Shown here: positions 15,285 through 23,375 of the stretch, one piece after another
Layout of the letters: each line of letters begins with the position of its first letter
Numbering within the stretch: position 1 is the stretch's first letter
Assembly (NCBI RefSeq): GCF_000455225.1
Contig: NZ_HF954537.1
Location: forward strand, 37,093 to 69,174
Direction: 5' to 3'
Source: Megasphaera massiliensis
GTDB lineage: Bacteria; Bacillota; Negativicutes; Veillonellales; Megasphaeraceae
DNA length: 32,082 nucleotides
The notes under the pieces: generated by a model
Databases searched by the model: none
What the model was told of the DNA's origin: nothing
Seen by the model: the letters and a program-made list of their open reading frames with translations, nothing else
Program-made: the position numbers and the translations under genes

Positions 15285-16937
15285 ATGAAAAAAATAAATA
15301 CAGCCGCCCAGATGCGGCAAATGGATTATGAAGCCATGCACGGAATATACGCGATAGCACCGGCGGTACTCATGGAAAACGCCGGTCGGGCCGTTGCCGA
15401 ACGGGCCGAAAAATGGATCGAAGGCTGGGACGGCAAAGACGTCGTTATCTTTTGCGGTAAGGGCAATAACGGCGGTGACGGCTTCGTCATCGCCCGCTAT
15501 ATCTTAGTGGCCGGAGCCAGAGCCTATGTCTACATCTTAGGCGATGACGGTGATTACAGCGACGAAGCGCGGCAGCATCTGCATACCTTACGGGAGCTGG
15601 CAGATGACGAAACGTGTCTCCTCCTTTCGGCGCCGGAAAGTCAAGCCGATTGGCAGCTCTTGCGAAAACGGCTCCACGCCTCGTCCATCGTCATCGATGC
15701 CATGGTCGGAACGGGCTTTCACGGCAGCCTGCGCCAACCTGTATCAGCCATCGTCGCGGAAATCAACGTGGCCTCTGCTGTCGGGGCGGTGACGGTCATC
15801 GCCGTCGACATGCCGACCGGCGTCAATGCCGATACGGGCGTCGTCAGCCATGGCGACGACGAAGAAGACGGACCCCTCTTTGCCGACATGACGGTCACCT
15901 TCGGTGTCTTGAAACGAGGCCTTTCCCTCTATCCCGGACGGGCCTGCGCCGGCCATATCGAAGTCGATTCCATCGGCATGCCCGGGCCGCTCCTATACGG
16001 GGCCAACGACGATGCCGTCTATTTACTGCAGCAGTCGGACATCGCCGAAATCGTCGTGCCCCGCAGCCCCGACAGCCATAAGGGCAGTCACGGGACGATC
16101 GCCGTCGTCACCGGCAGCAGCCAAATGGCAGGAGCAGCCCTCATGGCCGCTCACGGAGCCGTCCGCAGCGGTGCCGGGAAAGTCTTTCTCCGCGTACCCG
16201 GTAAGGTCGGGCCTTACTGTATCGGTGTTCAGCCGGAAGTCATGGTCAAAAGTGTCGGGACCGGCGACTCTTTTACGGCAGAGGACGCCGAGTCCATCAT
16301 CGAAGAAAGCCGGAACTGGTCGGTATTGGCCATGGGTCCCGGCATGGGGAAGGATGATCGGACGCGGGAATTCTTGAAGCGCGTCTTAGCCGGAACGACG
16401 TGCCCCGTCGTCCTCGATGCCGACGCCTTGAACCTCTTGGCCGGTGAAAAGGAATTCATCCGTTCCCTGGGACAGGGACTCATCGTGACGCCCCACTTAG
16501 CCGAATTTTCCCGTCTCAGCGGGTTGTCCCTGGATGACATCAAAGAGGACCTTATCGGAACGGCTCGGGCCTTTGCGGCAGACTGGAAGGTCAACCTGGT
16601 CCTCAAAGGGGCACCGACCCTCATCGTGTCGGCCAAGACGGGCAACGTCTACGTCAACCCGACGGGCAATGCCGGCATGGCTTGCGGCGGCATGGGCGAT
16701 ATCCTGACCGGTATGATTGCCGCCATGACGGCCCATCAGGGCATGAGCGATCTTTGCAGTGCCGCCTGTGCCGGCGTCTATCTCCACGGTGCCGCCGGCG
16801 ACGCCTGCCGAAAAGACCGCGGCCCTTACGGCTTTACGCCAATGGAAACGGCCGATGCCGTGCCGGGGGTCTTAGGAGACCTCGAAGAAAATTTGGCCCT
16901 GCCTATTTTGCAGCAGCCCTTAATTGGAGGCAAGTAA
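15285..16937 (+). CDS. nnr: Bifunctional NAD(P)H-hydrate epimerase / ADP-dependent dehydratase
   Basis: 550 residues with two domains. The N-terminal YjeF_N epimerase (about 1-225) shows VLMENAGRAVAE, FCGKGNNGGDGFVIAR and DAMVGTGFHG. The C-terminal ribokinase-like dehydratase (about 240-545) shows KGSHGTIAVVTGS, AMGPGMGK, VLDADALNLLA, VTPHLAEFSRLSG and the ATP/ADP loop GNAGMACGGMGDILTGMIA. Together they repair hydrated NADH and NADPH formed by heat or by GAPDH side reaction. AAGGGAGCCAGG precedes the ATG. Its stop overlaps the ribosome binding region of the next gene. Confidence 0.95.
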   Translation: MKKINTAAQMRQMDYEAMHGIYAIAPAVLMENAGRAVAERAEKWIEGWDGKDVVIFCGKGNNGGDGFVIARYILVAGARAYVYILGDDGDYSDEARQHLHTLRELADDETCLLLSAPESQADWQLLRKRLHASSIVIDAMVGTGFHGSLRQPVSAIVAEINVASAVGAVTVIAVDMPTGVNADTGVVSHGDDEEDGPLFADMTVTFGVLKRGLSLYPGRACAGHIEVDSIGMPGPLLYGANDDAVYLLQQSDIAEIVVPRSPDSHKGSHGTIAVVTGSSQMAGAALMAAHGAVRSGAGKVFLRVPGKVGPYCIGVQPEVMVKSVGTGDSFTAEDAESIIEESRNWSVLAMGPGMGKDDRTREFLKRVLAGTTCPVVLDADALNLLAGEKEFIRSLGQGLIVTPHLAEFSRLSGLSLDDIKEDLIGTARAFAADWKVNLVLKGAPTLIVSAKTGNVYVNPTGNAGMACGGMGDILTGMIAAMTAHQGMSDLCSAACAGVYLHGAAGDACRKDRGPYGFTPMETADAVPGVLGDLEENLALPILQQPLIGGK

Positions 16938-16938
16938 G

Positions 16939-17862
16939 TTGAAGAAACGAAGATTTTTATTATTTCCTGTAACCCTGTTATTGACCTGTATGCTCATCCT
17001 CGCCGGTTGTGCCAACAGCCTTACGTCCATGGCTTCTTCCGGGGCCAGTGCCGTCCAGTCCCTGACCGATTCTGATAAAGACCTGAAGGTGTCGGTCCTG
17101 AACGTCGGCCAGGCCGATGCGACCCTCATCCAGTATAAGGGCCAAAATATGCTCATCGACACAGGCGACGTCGACAGCCGCGATTCTTTGGTACAGCAGC
17201 TGAAAGAGCGCAACGTAAAAGAACTCGACGCCATTATCATCACACATCCTCACGGCGACCACATGGGCGGCATGGCAGCCTTATTTAAAGCCTTTCCCAT
17301 CAAGCAGATCTACGATAACGGACAAGTAGCCAACACGGTCATGTACCGCAACTACTTAAAGAACATCAAGGCCAAGCAGATCCCCTACAAGGTATTGAAG
17401 AAAGGGGACAGCCTGACCCTTGGCGATGACGTCGTCTTTACGGTCCTTTCGCCGGGTACGATTTTCACCAAGGAGAATACGACCGGTGTCTCGGAAAGCG
17501 GTTTGACCAATGACAATTCCATTGTCTGCAAGATGACCTACGGCAAGTTCTCCATGCTGTTCACCGGCGACGCCCAAAAGGAAGTCGAGCAGCAGCTCCT
17601 CAAAGAGGACATCAAGGCCGATATCCTGAAAGTCGGCCACCACGGCAGCAAGACGTCGTCGTCCGATGCCTTCGTGAAGGCCGTAGCCCCTAAGGCGGCG
17701 ACCATTTCCTGCGGCGTCAATAATTCCTATAAGTTCCCGCATGAACCGACCTTGAAGACCCTTCAGAAATATCATGTCGACGTATACAGAACGGACCGCA
17801 ACGGCGTCATTACCATCAAGACCGACGGTTCGTCGTACAGCATTGAAAAGGAGCATGAATGA
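16939..17862 (+). CDS. MBL-fold lipoprotein related to the ComEC hydrolase domain
   Basis: 307 residues from the TTG at 16939, with GGAGG 8 bases upstream (an in-frame TTG at 16924 overlaps that site). A lipoprotein signal ends ILAG-C24, so the mature protein is lipid-anchored outside the cytoplasm. The metallo-beta-lactamase core carries LNVGQADATLIQ, LIDTGD, THPHGDH (H103, H105, D107, H108), FTGDA and KVGHHGS. This is the pattern of the ComEC/Rec2 C-terminal domain, thought to degrade the non-transforming DNA strand. Here it is a free-standing surface enzyme without the ComEC channel. Substrate is unknown; a nuclease or phosphodiesterase is likely. Confidence 0.88.
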   Translation: MKKRRFLLFPVTLLLTCMLILAGCANSLTSMASSGASAVQSLTDSDKDLKVSVLNVGQADATLIQYKGQNMLIDTGDVDSRDSLVQQLKERNVKELDAIIITHPHGDHMGGMAALFKAFPIKQIYDNGQVANTVMYRNYLKNIKAKQIPYKVLKKGDSLTLGDDVVFTVLSPGTIFTKENTTGVSESGLTNDNSIVCKMTYGKFSMLFTGDAQKEVEQQLLKEDIKADILKVGHHGSKTSSSDAFVKAVAPKAATISCGVNNSYKFPHEPTLKTLQKYHVDVYRTDRNGVITIKTDGSSYSIEKEHE

Positions 17863-18086
17863 TGAAAAAAGAACTCATCGGCAGCATCGACCGCATTACG
17901 GAACAGACAGCCTATATCCTCTTGAATGATGATGAGCATGAACTCCAATTTCCCGTCGAACTCCTGCCCGAAGGGGCCGATGAAGGCATGGTCTTTACTC
18001 TGACCATCGAGCGCAATGAAGCGGAGGAACAGAAGTTAGCCGACGAAATCGCCGAGCTCCGCAGCAGTCTGCAGCAAAATCCATAG
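17859..18086 (+). CDS. DUF3006 family small protein
   Basis: 75 residues. Starts with an ATGA overlap on the preceding stop (a second ATG at 17862 is equally close to AAGGAG). The beta-rich KELIGSIDRITEQTAYILLNDDEHELQFPVELLPEGADEGMVFTLTIE pattern is DUF3006, found next to ComEC-like MBL genes in many Firmicutes. The C-terminus is a short charged helix. The constant pairing suggests a functional partner of the MBL protein, but no activity is known. Confidence 0.85.
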   Translation: MMKKELIGSIDRITEQTAYILLNDDEHELQFPVELLPEGADEGMVFTLTIERNEAEEQKLADEIAELRSSLQQNP

Positions 18087-18091
18087 TCGAG

Positions 18092-18136
18092 AACGCCTGT
18101 TGAGAAGCGACATACCTTCTCAACGGGCGTTTTTTT
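18092..18136 (+). terminator. Terminator after the MBL/DUF3006 genes
   Basis: 15-bp stem with one G-T pair: AACGCCTGTTGAGAA / TTCTCAACGGGCGTT, 10-base loop, followed by six T. Confidence 0.9.
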
Positions 18137-18402
18137 CTGTTATGGGAGAGGCGGATATGTTAGCCGCTGAATGATGCGGTGCATCCGATTAAAACGAAAT
18201 GAAATTGTAAAAAATGAAATACTTTCTTACTATGCATACAAAATTGACAAATATGGCATAAAATGAATAAATAAACATAAAATGAATGGATATGTAAAAT
18301 TACTAAGCTGTAAATCGTAAAAAGTTAGTAAATTCACAAAATAAAATGGCTTAATAGAGCCAATGTTTAAAAATAAAGAAATTTTTCACGAAAGACGTTA
18401 CT
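18137..18402. other. AT-rich intergenic region upstream of the first porin gene
   Basis: No gene. Strongly AT-rich compared with its surroundings. It holds a GC-rich inverted patch near 18150-18190, two copies of ATAAAATGAAT (around 18257 and 18279) and, from 18319, sequence conserved before the second porin gene (AAAAAGTTAGTAAATTCAC), followed by GGCT-N6-AGCC. Position and A tracts suggest an UP element for the strong promoter that follows. Confidence 0.5.
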
Positions 18403-18431
18403 TTGACAGGGTAAAAACTAAAATGTATAAT
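18403..18431 (+). promoter_or_regulatory. Strong promoter of the first SLH porin
   Basis: Perfect TTGACA (18403-18408), 17-bp spacer, perfect TATAAT (18426-18431). The predicted start is near 18438. Confidence 0.88.
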
Positions 18432-18437
18432 AATTAC

Positions 18438-18623
18438 AGTGAGTGTGGTGCGCAGGCAGGCAGCACTCGCCCGATAGAGCCGACAAACAGTGTGATTCAA
18501 GGCAGTAAAAGAGAGGAAACTAGGACAACTCGCCAATGAACCCTTGAAGAATACGTTTCGACACTCGCCTGTAACGGTGTAAGGCTTACAGAAACTTCAT
18601 CTTATCGAAAAGGGGTTATACTC
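18438..18623 (+). promoter_or_regulatory. Long conserved structured 5' leader, copy 1
   Basis: About 186 nt between promoter and start codon, closely matching the leader of the second porin gene. Pairings present in both: TTCAAGG (18496-18502) with CCTTGAA (18542-18548), AGTGT near 18490 with ACACT near 18562, GTGC with GCAC near the 5' end, and GAG/CTC inside the central loop. It ends with AAAAGGGG as ribosome binding site. No known riboswitch class is recognised. Confidence 0.55.
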
Positions 18624-19964
18624 ATGAAATCCAAAGTATTAGCAGCTCTCGTAGCAACCATGGCCGTTGGCGCAACTTGTGCTTTCGCAGCGAACCCGTT
18701 TGTCGACGTACCGTCCGACAGCTGGGCTTACAAATCCGTCGTAGAATTGGCTGACGCCGGCATCATCCAGGGTGTTGACGGTGAACATTTCCAGGGCCAG
18801 CGCAACATCACTCGTTACGAAGCCGCTGAAATGGTCGCCAAAGCTATGGCTCACATGGACAAAGCTTCTGTCGAACAGCGTGCCCTCATCAACAAATTGG
18901 CTGATGAATTCGCTGACGAACTCAACAACCTCGGCGTTCGCGTAAGCGCTCTCGAAAACCGCGTCGGCAACGTTAAACTGACCGGTGACGCTCGTGTTCG
19001 CTATCGTTACCAGAAAGACAGCAAAGAAAACGACGCTTCTTGGGATTATCGTGTTCGCCTCCGCGCTAATGCTATGGTCAACAAAAACACGAAGGTTACC
19101 TATGGCATCAGCACCGGCAACCATGCCTTCTCTGACAATGGCAAAGCTGAAGATGAAAACGACATCTTATCGGATATCGCTAAAGTCGACTACAACTTCG
19201 GCGGCGGCGACTGGACTCTCAGCGTAGGCCGTACGGACAAATACGTTATCGGCGGTTCTAAAGGTTATGGCTACAACTACGGCGATATCTTCGACCGCGC
19301 TGAATTGAAGTACAGCGGCGACAGCTTCATGGCTACGGCCGGCTACGGTAAATTTAAGGCTGGCGGTGTTGCAGGTCTTGCAGCTGATCCGTTGAGAACA
19401 GTCTTGCCGGAAGGTCTTGACGGCACCAAGACGGCTTACGGCGTCATCGAAGGCCGCTTCGGCAACGGCACGGCTATCGGCGGTTACTACAACACCTTCG
19501 ACAACGATGAATACAATGCGATTGTAAGAGGTACGGAACTCGATTACCTCTGGGGTGCTTATGCAAGCTTCAACTTCGGCAAAGACTGGAACCTCCTCGG
19601 TAACTACGAACGCGTCAACTACAACAGCAATATCTCCACCTCTAAAGTTCGCAGCGACGAAGATTCCGCTGCCGTTTGGATCGGCCGCCTGACCTACGGC
19701 AAAGCTGTCATGGCTACGCCGAAGACATGGGACGCTTGGGTTGAATACCTCAACGCTGAAGACGGTGCATACATCGGCGGTTCCACCAACTCCTGGAGAT
19801 GGGGCAAACTGGATAACCTCGAATCCTGGGGTGCCGGCATCGACTACACCTTCGCGAAAAACGCTCAGTTCCAGGTCATGCAGTCCTTCGCTTCGAAAGT
19901 TAAAGACGGCGACGGCAGCGATCCGGAAGAACAGACGCGTGCTCAGTTCGTATTCGCATTCTAA
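18624..19964 (+). CDS. SLH-domain outer-membrane porin (OmpM/Mep45 type), copy 1
   Basis: 446 residues. Signal peptide to about residue 23 (AFA-ANPF), one SLH domain about 24-80 (FVDVPSDSWAYKSVVELADAGIIQGVDGEHFQ...ITRYEAAEMVAKAM), a coiled-coil spacer about 82-113, then a porin beta-barrel ending in AQFVFAF with C-terminal Phe. In Negativicutes such proteins trimerise in the outer membrane and bind polyamine-decorated peptidoglycan through the SLH domain, tethering the two layers and allowing diffusion of small solutes. The start has AAAAGGGG 10 bases upstream. Promoter strength and codon use suggest a very abundant protein. Confidence 0.94.
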   Translation: MKSKVLAALVATMAVGATCAFAANPFVDVPSDSWAYKSVVELADAGIIQGVDGEHFQGQRNITRYEAAEMVAKAMAHMDKASVEQRALINKLADEFADELNNLGVRVSALENRVGNVKLTGDARVRYRYQKDSKENDASWDYRVRLRANAMVNKNTKVTYGISTGNHAFSDNGKAEDENDILSDIAKVDYNFGGGDWTLSVGRTDKYVIGGSKGYGYNYGDIFDRAELKYSGDSFMATAGYGKFKAGGVAGLAADPLRTVLPEGLDGTKTAYGVIEGRFGNGTAIGGYYNTFDNDEYNAIVRGTELDYLWGAYASFNFGKDWNLLGNYERVNYNSNISTSKVRSDEDSAAVWIGRLTYGKAVMATPKTWDAWVEYLNAEDGAYIGGSTNSWRWGKLDNLESWGAGIDYTFAKNAQFQVMQSFASKVKDGDGSDPEEQTRAQFVFAF

Positions 19965-19988
19965 TCCTTCCTCATCAAGGAACTTACC

Positions 19989-20019
19989 AAGACCACTCAG
20001 AAATGGGTGGTCTTTTTTT
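19989..20019 (+). terminator. Terminator of porin copy 1
   Basis: AAGACCACTC / GGGTGGTCTT stem, loop AGAAAT, seven T. Confidence 0.9.
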
Positions 20020-20189
20020 GTGCGGACAACGCCTGTGAAAGCCTTGACGAATATCGCATAAAATGAATCAACCAAGATGGATGAGCCTGTACTTGGATGT
20101 AACGTGCAAAAAAAAGTTAGTAAATTCACAAATTAAAATGGCGTATTGAAGCCGATATTTAGAAATAAAGGGATTTTTTACAAGATACT

Positions 20190-20218
20190 TTGACAGGTTA
20201 GAATACAAAATGTATACT
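20190..20218 (+). promoter_or_regulatory. Promoter of the second SLH porin
   Basis: TTGACA (20190-20195), 17-bp spacer, TATACT (20213-20218); one mismatch in the -10 compared with copy 1. Confidence 0.85.
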
Positions 20219-20224
20219 CATTAC

Positions 20225-20413
20225 AAAGAGTGTTGTGCCAAGGCAGGCAGCACGTGACCCGTAGGGCAGACAACGGTGTGATTCAAGGCCGTAACAGAGA
20301 GGCAACCGGGATAACTCGCCAAGGGACCCTTGAAGCATATGTGTTGACACGCGCCCGTGACGGGGGAAGGCTTACAGAAATTTCATTTTACATCGAAAGG
20401 GAGGTTACTATTT
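20225..20413 (+). promoter_or_regulatory. Long conserved structured 5' leader, copy 2
   Basis: About 189 nt. The block GTGTGATTCAAGGC and the later ACTCGCCAA and ACCCTTGAAG are identical to copy 1. TTCAAGG (20282-20288) pairs with CCTTGAA (20328-20334). A local ACGG/CCGT pairing is perfect here but has one mismatch in copy 1. It ends in GAAAGGGAGG as ribosome binding site. Confidence 0.55.
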
Positions 20414-21703
20414 ATGAAAGCCAAAGTATTCGCAGCTCTTGCCGCGGCCATGGCCGTTGGCGCAGCCTGTGCTTTTGCAGCGAACCCGTTTGTCGACGTA
20501 CCGTCCGACAGCTGGGCTTATCAATCCGTCGTTGAATTGGCTGACGCCGGCATCATCCAGGGCGTTGACGGGGAACACTTCCAGGGCCAGCGTAACATCA
20601 CCCGTTACGAAGCCGCTGAAATGGTCGCCAAAGCCATGGCTCACATGGACAAAGCTTCTGTCGAACAGCGCGCCCTCATCAACAAATTGGCTGATGAATT
20701 TGCTGACGAACTCAACAGCCTCGGCGTCCGTGTCAGCGCTCTCGAAAACCGCGTCGGCAGCGTGAAACTGACTGGTGACGCTCGTTTTCGGTATCGGTAT
20801 CAGAAAAACAACAAAGAAAACGATAAATCTTGGGATTATCGTATTCGCCTCCGCGCTAACGCCAGGGTTAACGACCGTACGAAGGTTACGTACGGTATCA
20901 GCAGCACGTACCACTCCTTCGCGGATAATGGCGCAGCTGAAGATGAAAACGATATCACGACCGATATCGCTAAGGTAGACTATAATTTTGGCGGCAAGGC
21001 TTGGAACCTCAGCGTCGGCCGTACGGATCGATATGTCATCGGCGGCAACAACTCCTATGGCTATAACTACGGCGATATCTTCGACCGCGCGGAATTGGCG
21101 TACAAGGGCGACCGCTTCAAAGCTGCGGCCGGCTACGGTAAATTGAAGAAGGGACGCCTGGCAGGGTCCGGCACGGTGGAAGGCGCCAAGACGGGGTACG
21201 GTCTCATCGAAGGTTCCTTCGGCAACGGCACGGCTGTCGGTACGTACTACAATTCCTTCCAGGACACCAACCTCGATGATCTCTGGGGTGCTTATGCAAG
21301 CTTCCTCTTCGGCCGGGACTGGAAGCTCCTCGCGAACTACGAACGGGTCAGCTATGACAAGGCTATCTCTACGGCACGGGGCAACGAAGATTCGGCCGGC
21401 GTTTGGATCGGCCGCTTGACTTACGGCAAGGCCGTCATGGCTAGGCCCAAGACTTGGGATGTTTGGGTTGAATACATCAATGCTCAGGACGGGGCCTATG
21501 CGGTGGGGGCTTTTGGTGCCACCAGCTCTTGGAGACGGATCGGCAAATTGGATAACCTCGAATCCTGGGGGGCCGGCATCGACTATACCTTCGCGAAAAA
21601 CGCTCAGTTCCAGGTCGGGCAGTCCTTCGCTTCGAAAGTGAAAGACGGCGACGGCAAAGATCCGGAAGAACTGACGCGAGCCCAGTTCGTCTTCGTATTC
21701 TAA
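20414..21703 (+). CDS. SLH-domain outer-membrane porin (OmpM/Mep45 type), copy 2
   Basis: 429 residues with the same layout as copy 1: signal peptide ending AFA-ANPF, SLH domain, coiled coil, barrel, C-terminal AQFVFVF. The mature N-terminus through the coiled coil is almost identical, while barrel segments differ and one loop is shortened (KKGRLAGSGTVEGAKTGYG against a longer acidic/neutral loop). Copy 2 has more Lys/Arg in several variable segments (ARVNDRT, YKGDRFK, KLKKGR), which may alter ion selectivity. The ATG at 20414 is supported by GGGAGG and by homology; the longer frame runs into the leader. Confidence 0.94.
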   Translation: MKAKVFAALAAAMAVGAACAFAANPFVDVPSDSWAYQSVVELADAGIIQGVDGEHFQGQRNITRYEAAEMVAKAMAHMDKASVEQRALINKLADEFADELNSLGVRVSALENRVGSVKLTGDARFRYRYQKNNKENDKSWDYRIRLRANARVNDRTKVTYGISSTYHSFADNGAAEDENDITTDIAKVDYNFGGKAWNLSVGRTDRYVIGGNNSYGYNYGDIFDRAELAYKGDRFKAAAGYGKLKKGRLAGSGTVEGAKTGYGLIEGSFGNGTAVGTYYNSFQDTNLDDLWGAYASFLFGRDWKLLANYERVSYDKAISTARGNEDSAGVWIGRLTYGKAVMARPKTWDVWVEYINAQDGAYAVGAFGATSSWRRIGKLDNLESWGAGIDYTFAKNAQFQVGQSFASKVKDGDGKDPEELTRAQFVFVF

Positions 21704-21727
21704 TCCTTCTCCACCGTGAATCTTATA

Positions 21728-21757
21728 AAGACCACTCAGAAATGGGCGGTCTTTTTT
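21728..21757 (+). terminator. Terminator of porin copy 2
   Basis: AAGACCACTC / GGGCGGTCTT stem with one A-C mismatch and one G-T pair, same AGAAAT loop as copy 1, T run. Confidence 0.82.
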
Positions 21758-21828
21758 GCGCTGTCAGGGCCTTGTTTTTCGTGGAAGACGCCGGCAGCGG
21801 ATATCGCTCTTGGGGGAGGGGGACATAA

Positions 21829-21861
21829 AAAAACGCAGCTACATGACGTGGCTGCGTTTTT
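21829..21861. terminator. Bidirectional terminator between porin 2 and the phytase-like gene
   Basis: 14-bp stem AAAAACGCAGCTAC / GTGGCTGCGTTTTT (one G-T pair) with a 5-base loop; A run on the left and T run on the right serve both directions. Confidence 0.85.
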
Positions 21862-21894
21862 CATCTCACCCGTTTGGAGGCGGCTGATTCTTTC

Positions 21895-23238
21895 TTATAA
21901 GGCTTTCGGCAGGGTAAAGAACCAAATCTGGCTTTCCTGTTCCGTCGGAGCGTTCTTCTTGAGGCTGATCTTGATCTTATGGACTTTATTGTCTTTATTG
22001 TAGATCATGGCTTTTTTGTCGCTGTCGTAGGTGTAGTCCGAAACTTCCGGATCGGCGACGGCCGAATCTTTGACATCGATGTCCATGCCGAAGTCATTGT
22101 CGTTGACGACGGCGAGGGTCTGGCGGTCCGGCAAGAGGGCCAGGCCTTCGGCTTTTTCGATGTTCCAGCCATTTGCACGCAGGTCGAGGACCAGTTCTTT
22201 CTTAGCCGGTACGATCTTGCCGTCCAGGCGGCCGTATTCGAGATCGCCGTTATCGGCAATGGGGGTCGCGCCGTTGAGGTCTACTTTGTAGATCAGGTTC
22301 TGCATTTCGCCGTGCTGTTTGCCCTGTTCGATCATGAGGAACTGGCCCTTGCCGATGGACGTGATATCGCCGATTTTGGCAGCGCCGGTGTTCTTATAGC
22401 CCGTGTCGACGGGATAGGCATACATGGTCGTTTCTTTTGTAATCGGATCGAATTCGACGATGCGCGTATATTTGGCCGTCTTGGCCGTTTTGCCATCGAC
22501 GTTTAAGGGGCTTTGGATGAGGGCGAAGACGTGGCCCTTTTCATCGACCGTCAGGCCTTCACTGCCGCGGTTGGGGACGCGGTCGGCTAAAATCTTGGGC
22601 AGGCCCATGCCGGGGCCGTATTTTTCAAGGATATTGCCTTTTTTATCGACTTTAGCGATGAAGGGTCCATATTCGTCACTGATCCAGAAATTGCCGTCCT
22701 TATCGAGGGCCAGGCCTTCCGTATCGAGACCGTTTCTGTCGGTACCGAGGTCATTCATCTTGAAGTCTAGGGCGACTTCATTGGTCGAACCGGTCAGGCC
22801 CGACGGAATCGGTTTGCCGCTAATGGGCTTGCCGTTTACTTTCAAGGGGATGGAAGAAATGATATCGGCCCGGTCTTTAGCCGGATTGACCTTGATGACG
22901 CCGATGCTGGGCGTGAAGTTCGGCGTCGGGAAGAATTTCCCGGACATCTTTTTGCCGTCTTTGACGTACATCGGGATGTCGCCGTTAGGGCCGCGGTCGG
23001 TGATGGCGTAGAATTCCATCGTGCCGTCGGCTTTGACCGATTTCAGGGCCAGGGCCGAGCCGTAGCCGGGATTGATGTGATGGTTAAAGGCTTTTTCATT
23101 TCCCTTATACGGGAGCTGATAGGCATCAGCATGGACGATGTAGGCCGTCGGTTCGACGTCCTTGGCACTCAGGGCCATGCTTCCCATGGCGGTAAGGGTC
23201 AGCCCTAAAGCGAGCCAGCGTTTCCATTGTTTTTTCAT
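21895..23238 (-). CDS. Exported esterase-like phytase-family protein
   Basis: 447 residues from the ATG at 23238; the ATG at 23247 (three more residues) is equally possible, since GCAGGAGGTG lies 12 and 3 bases before them. A signal peptide (KKQWKRWLALGLTLTAMGSMALSA) is followed by a beta-propeller-like domain with YAITDRGPNGD, TEGLALDKDGNFWISDEYGPFI, GSEGLTVDEKGHVFALIQSPL and KAEGLALLPDRQTLAVVNDNDFG. This is the 'esterase-like activity of phytase' family (PF13449). Acidic DRGPNGD and DEYGPF loops suggest metal-assisted phosphoester or ester hydrolysis in the periplasm. The physiological substrate is unknown. Confidence 0.87.
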   Translation of the reverse strand: MKKQWKRWLALGLTLTAMGSMALSAKDVEPTAYIVHADAYQLPYKGNEKAFNHHINPGYGSALALKSVKADGTMEFYAITDRGPNGDIPMYVKDGKKMSGKFFPTPNFTPSIGVIKVNPAKDRADIISSIPLKVNGKPISGKPIPSGLTGSTNEVALDFKMNDLGTDRNGLDTEGLALDKDGNFWISDEYGPFIAKVDKKGNILEKYGPGMGLPKILADRVPNRGSEGLTVDEKGHVFALIQSPLNVDGKTAKTAKYTRIVEFDPITKETTMYAYPVDTGYKNTGAAKIGDITSIGKGQFLMIEQGKQHGEMQNLIYKVDLNGATPIADNGDLEYGRLDGKIVPAKKELVLDLRANGWNIEKAEGLALLPDRQTLAVVNDNDFGMDIDVKDSAVADPEVSDYTYDSDKKAMIYNKDNKVHKIKISLKKNAPTEQESQIWFFTLPKAL

Positions 23239-23375
23239 AGTGATCATGCACCTCCTGCATATTTCAACCCATTGTATCAAGACGTCATCAATGTTTTGTG
23301 ATGAACGGGTAAGGGCTGTGTAAAAACGAGGATGGTGTATAATGGTAGCAAAGGCATTGAAAAGGAGACAGGGAC

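Larger units (their letters stand above)
18319..20019 (+). repeat. Tandem duplication unit, copy 1 (promoter, leader, porin, terminator)
   Basis: Begins with the same AAAAAGTTAGTAAATTCAC block that opens copy 2 at 20111, and ends at the terminator that copy 2 also carries. Promoter, leader, coding region and terminator are all homologous in the same order, offset 1792 bp at the left edge. Confidence 0.85.
20111..21757 (+). repeat. Tandem duplication unit, copy 2
   Basis: Homologous to 18319-20019 from the A-rich upstream block to the terminator. Similarity is highest in the first ~113 codons and lowest in barrel loops. Confidence 0.85.

Noticed and set aside
18351-18536. 61-codon minus-strand frame in the porin leader
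   Set aside because: Covers the porin promoter and leader, no ribosome binding site, not conserved as a protein before copy 2.
18438-18623. Cobalamin or other known riboswitch in the porin leader
   Set aside because: GGTGC and GGCAGGCAG looked suggestive, but the B12-box and other conserved cores are missing.
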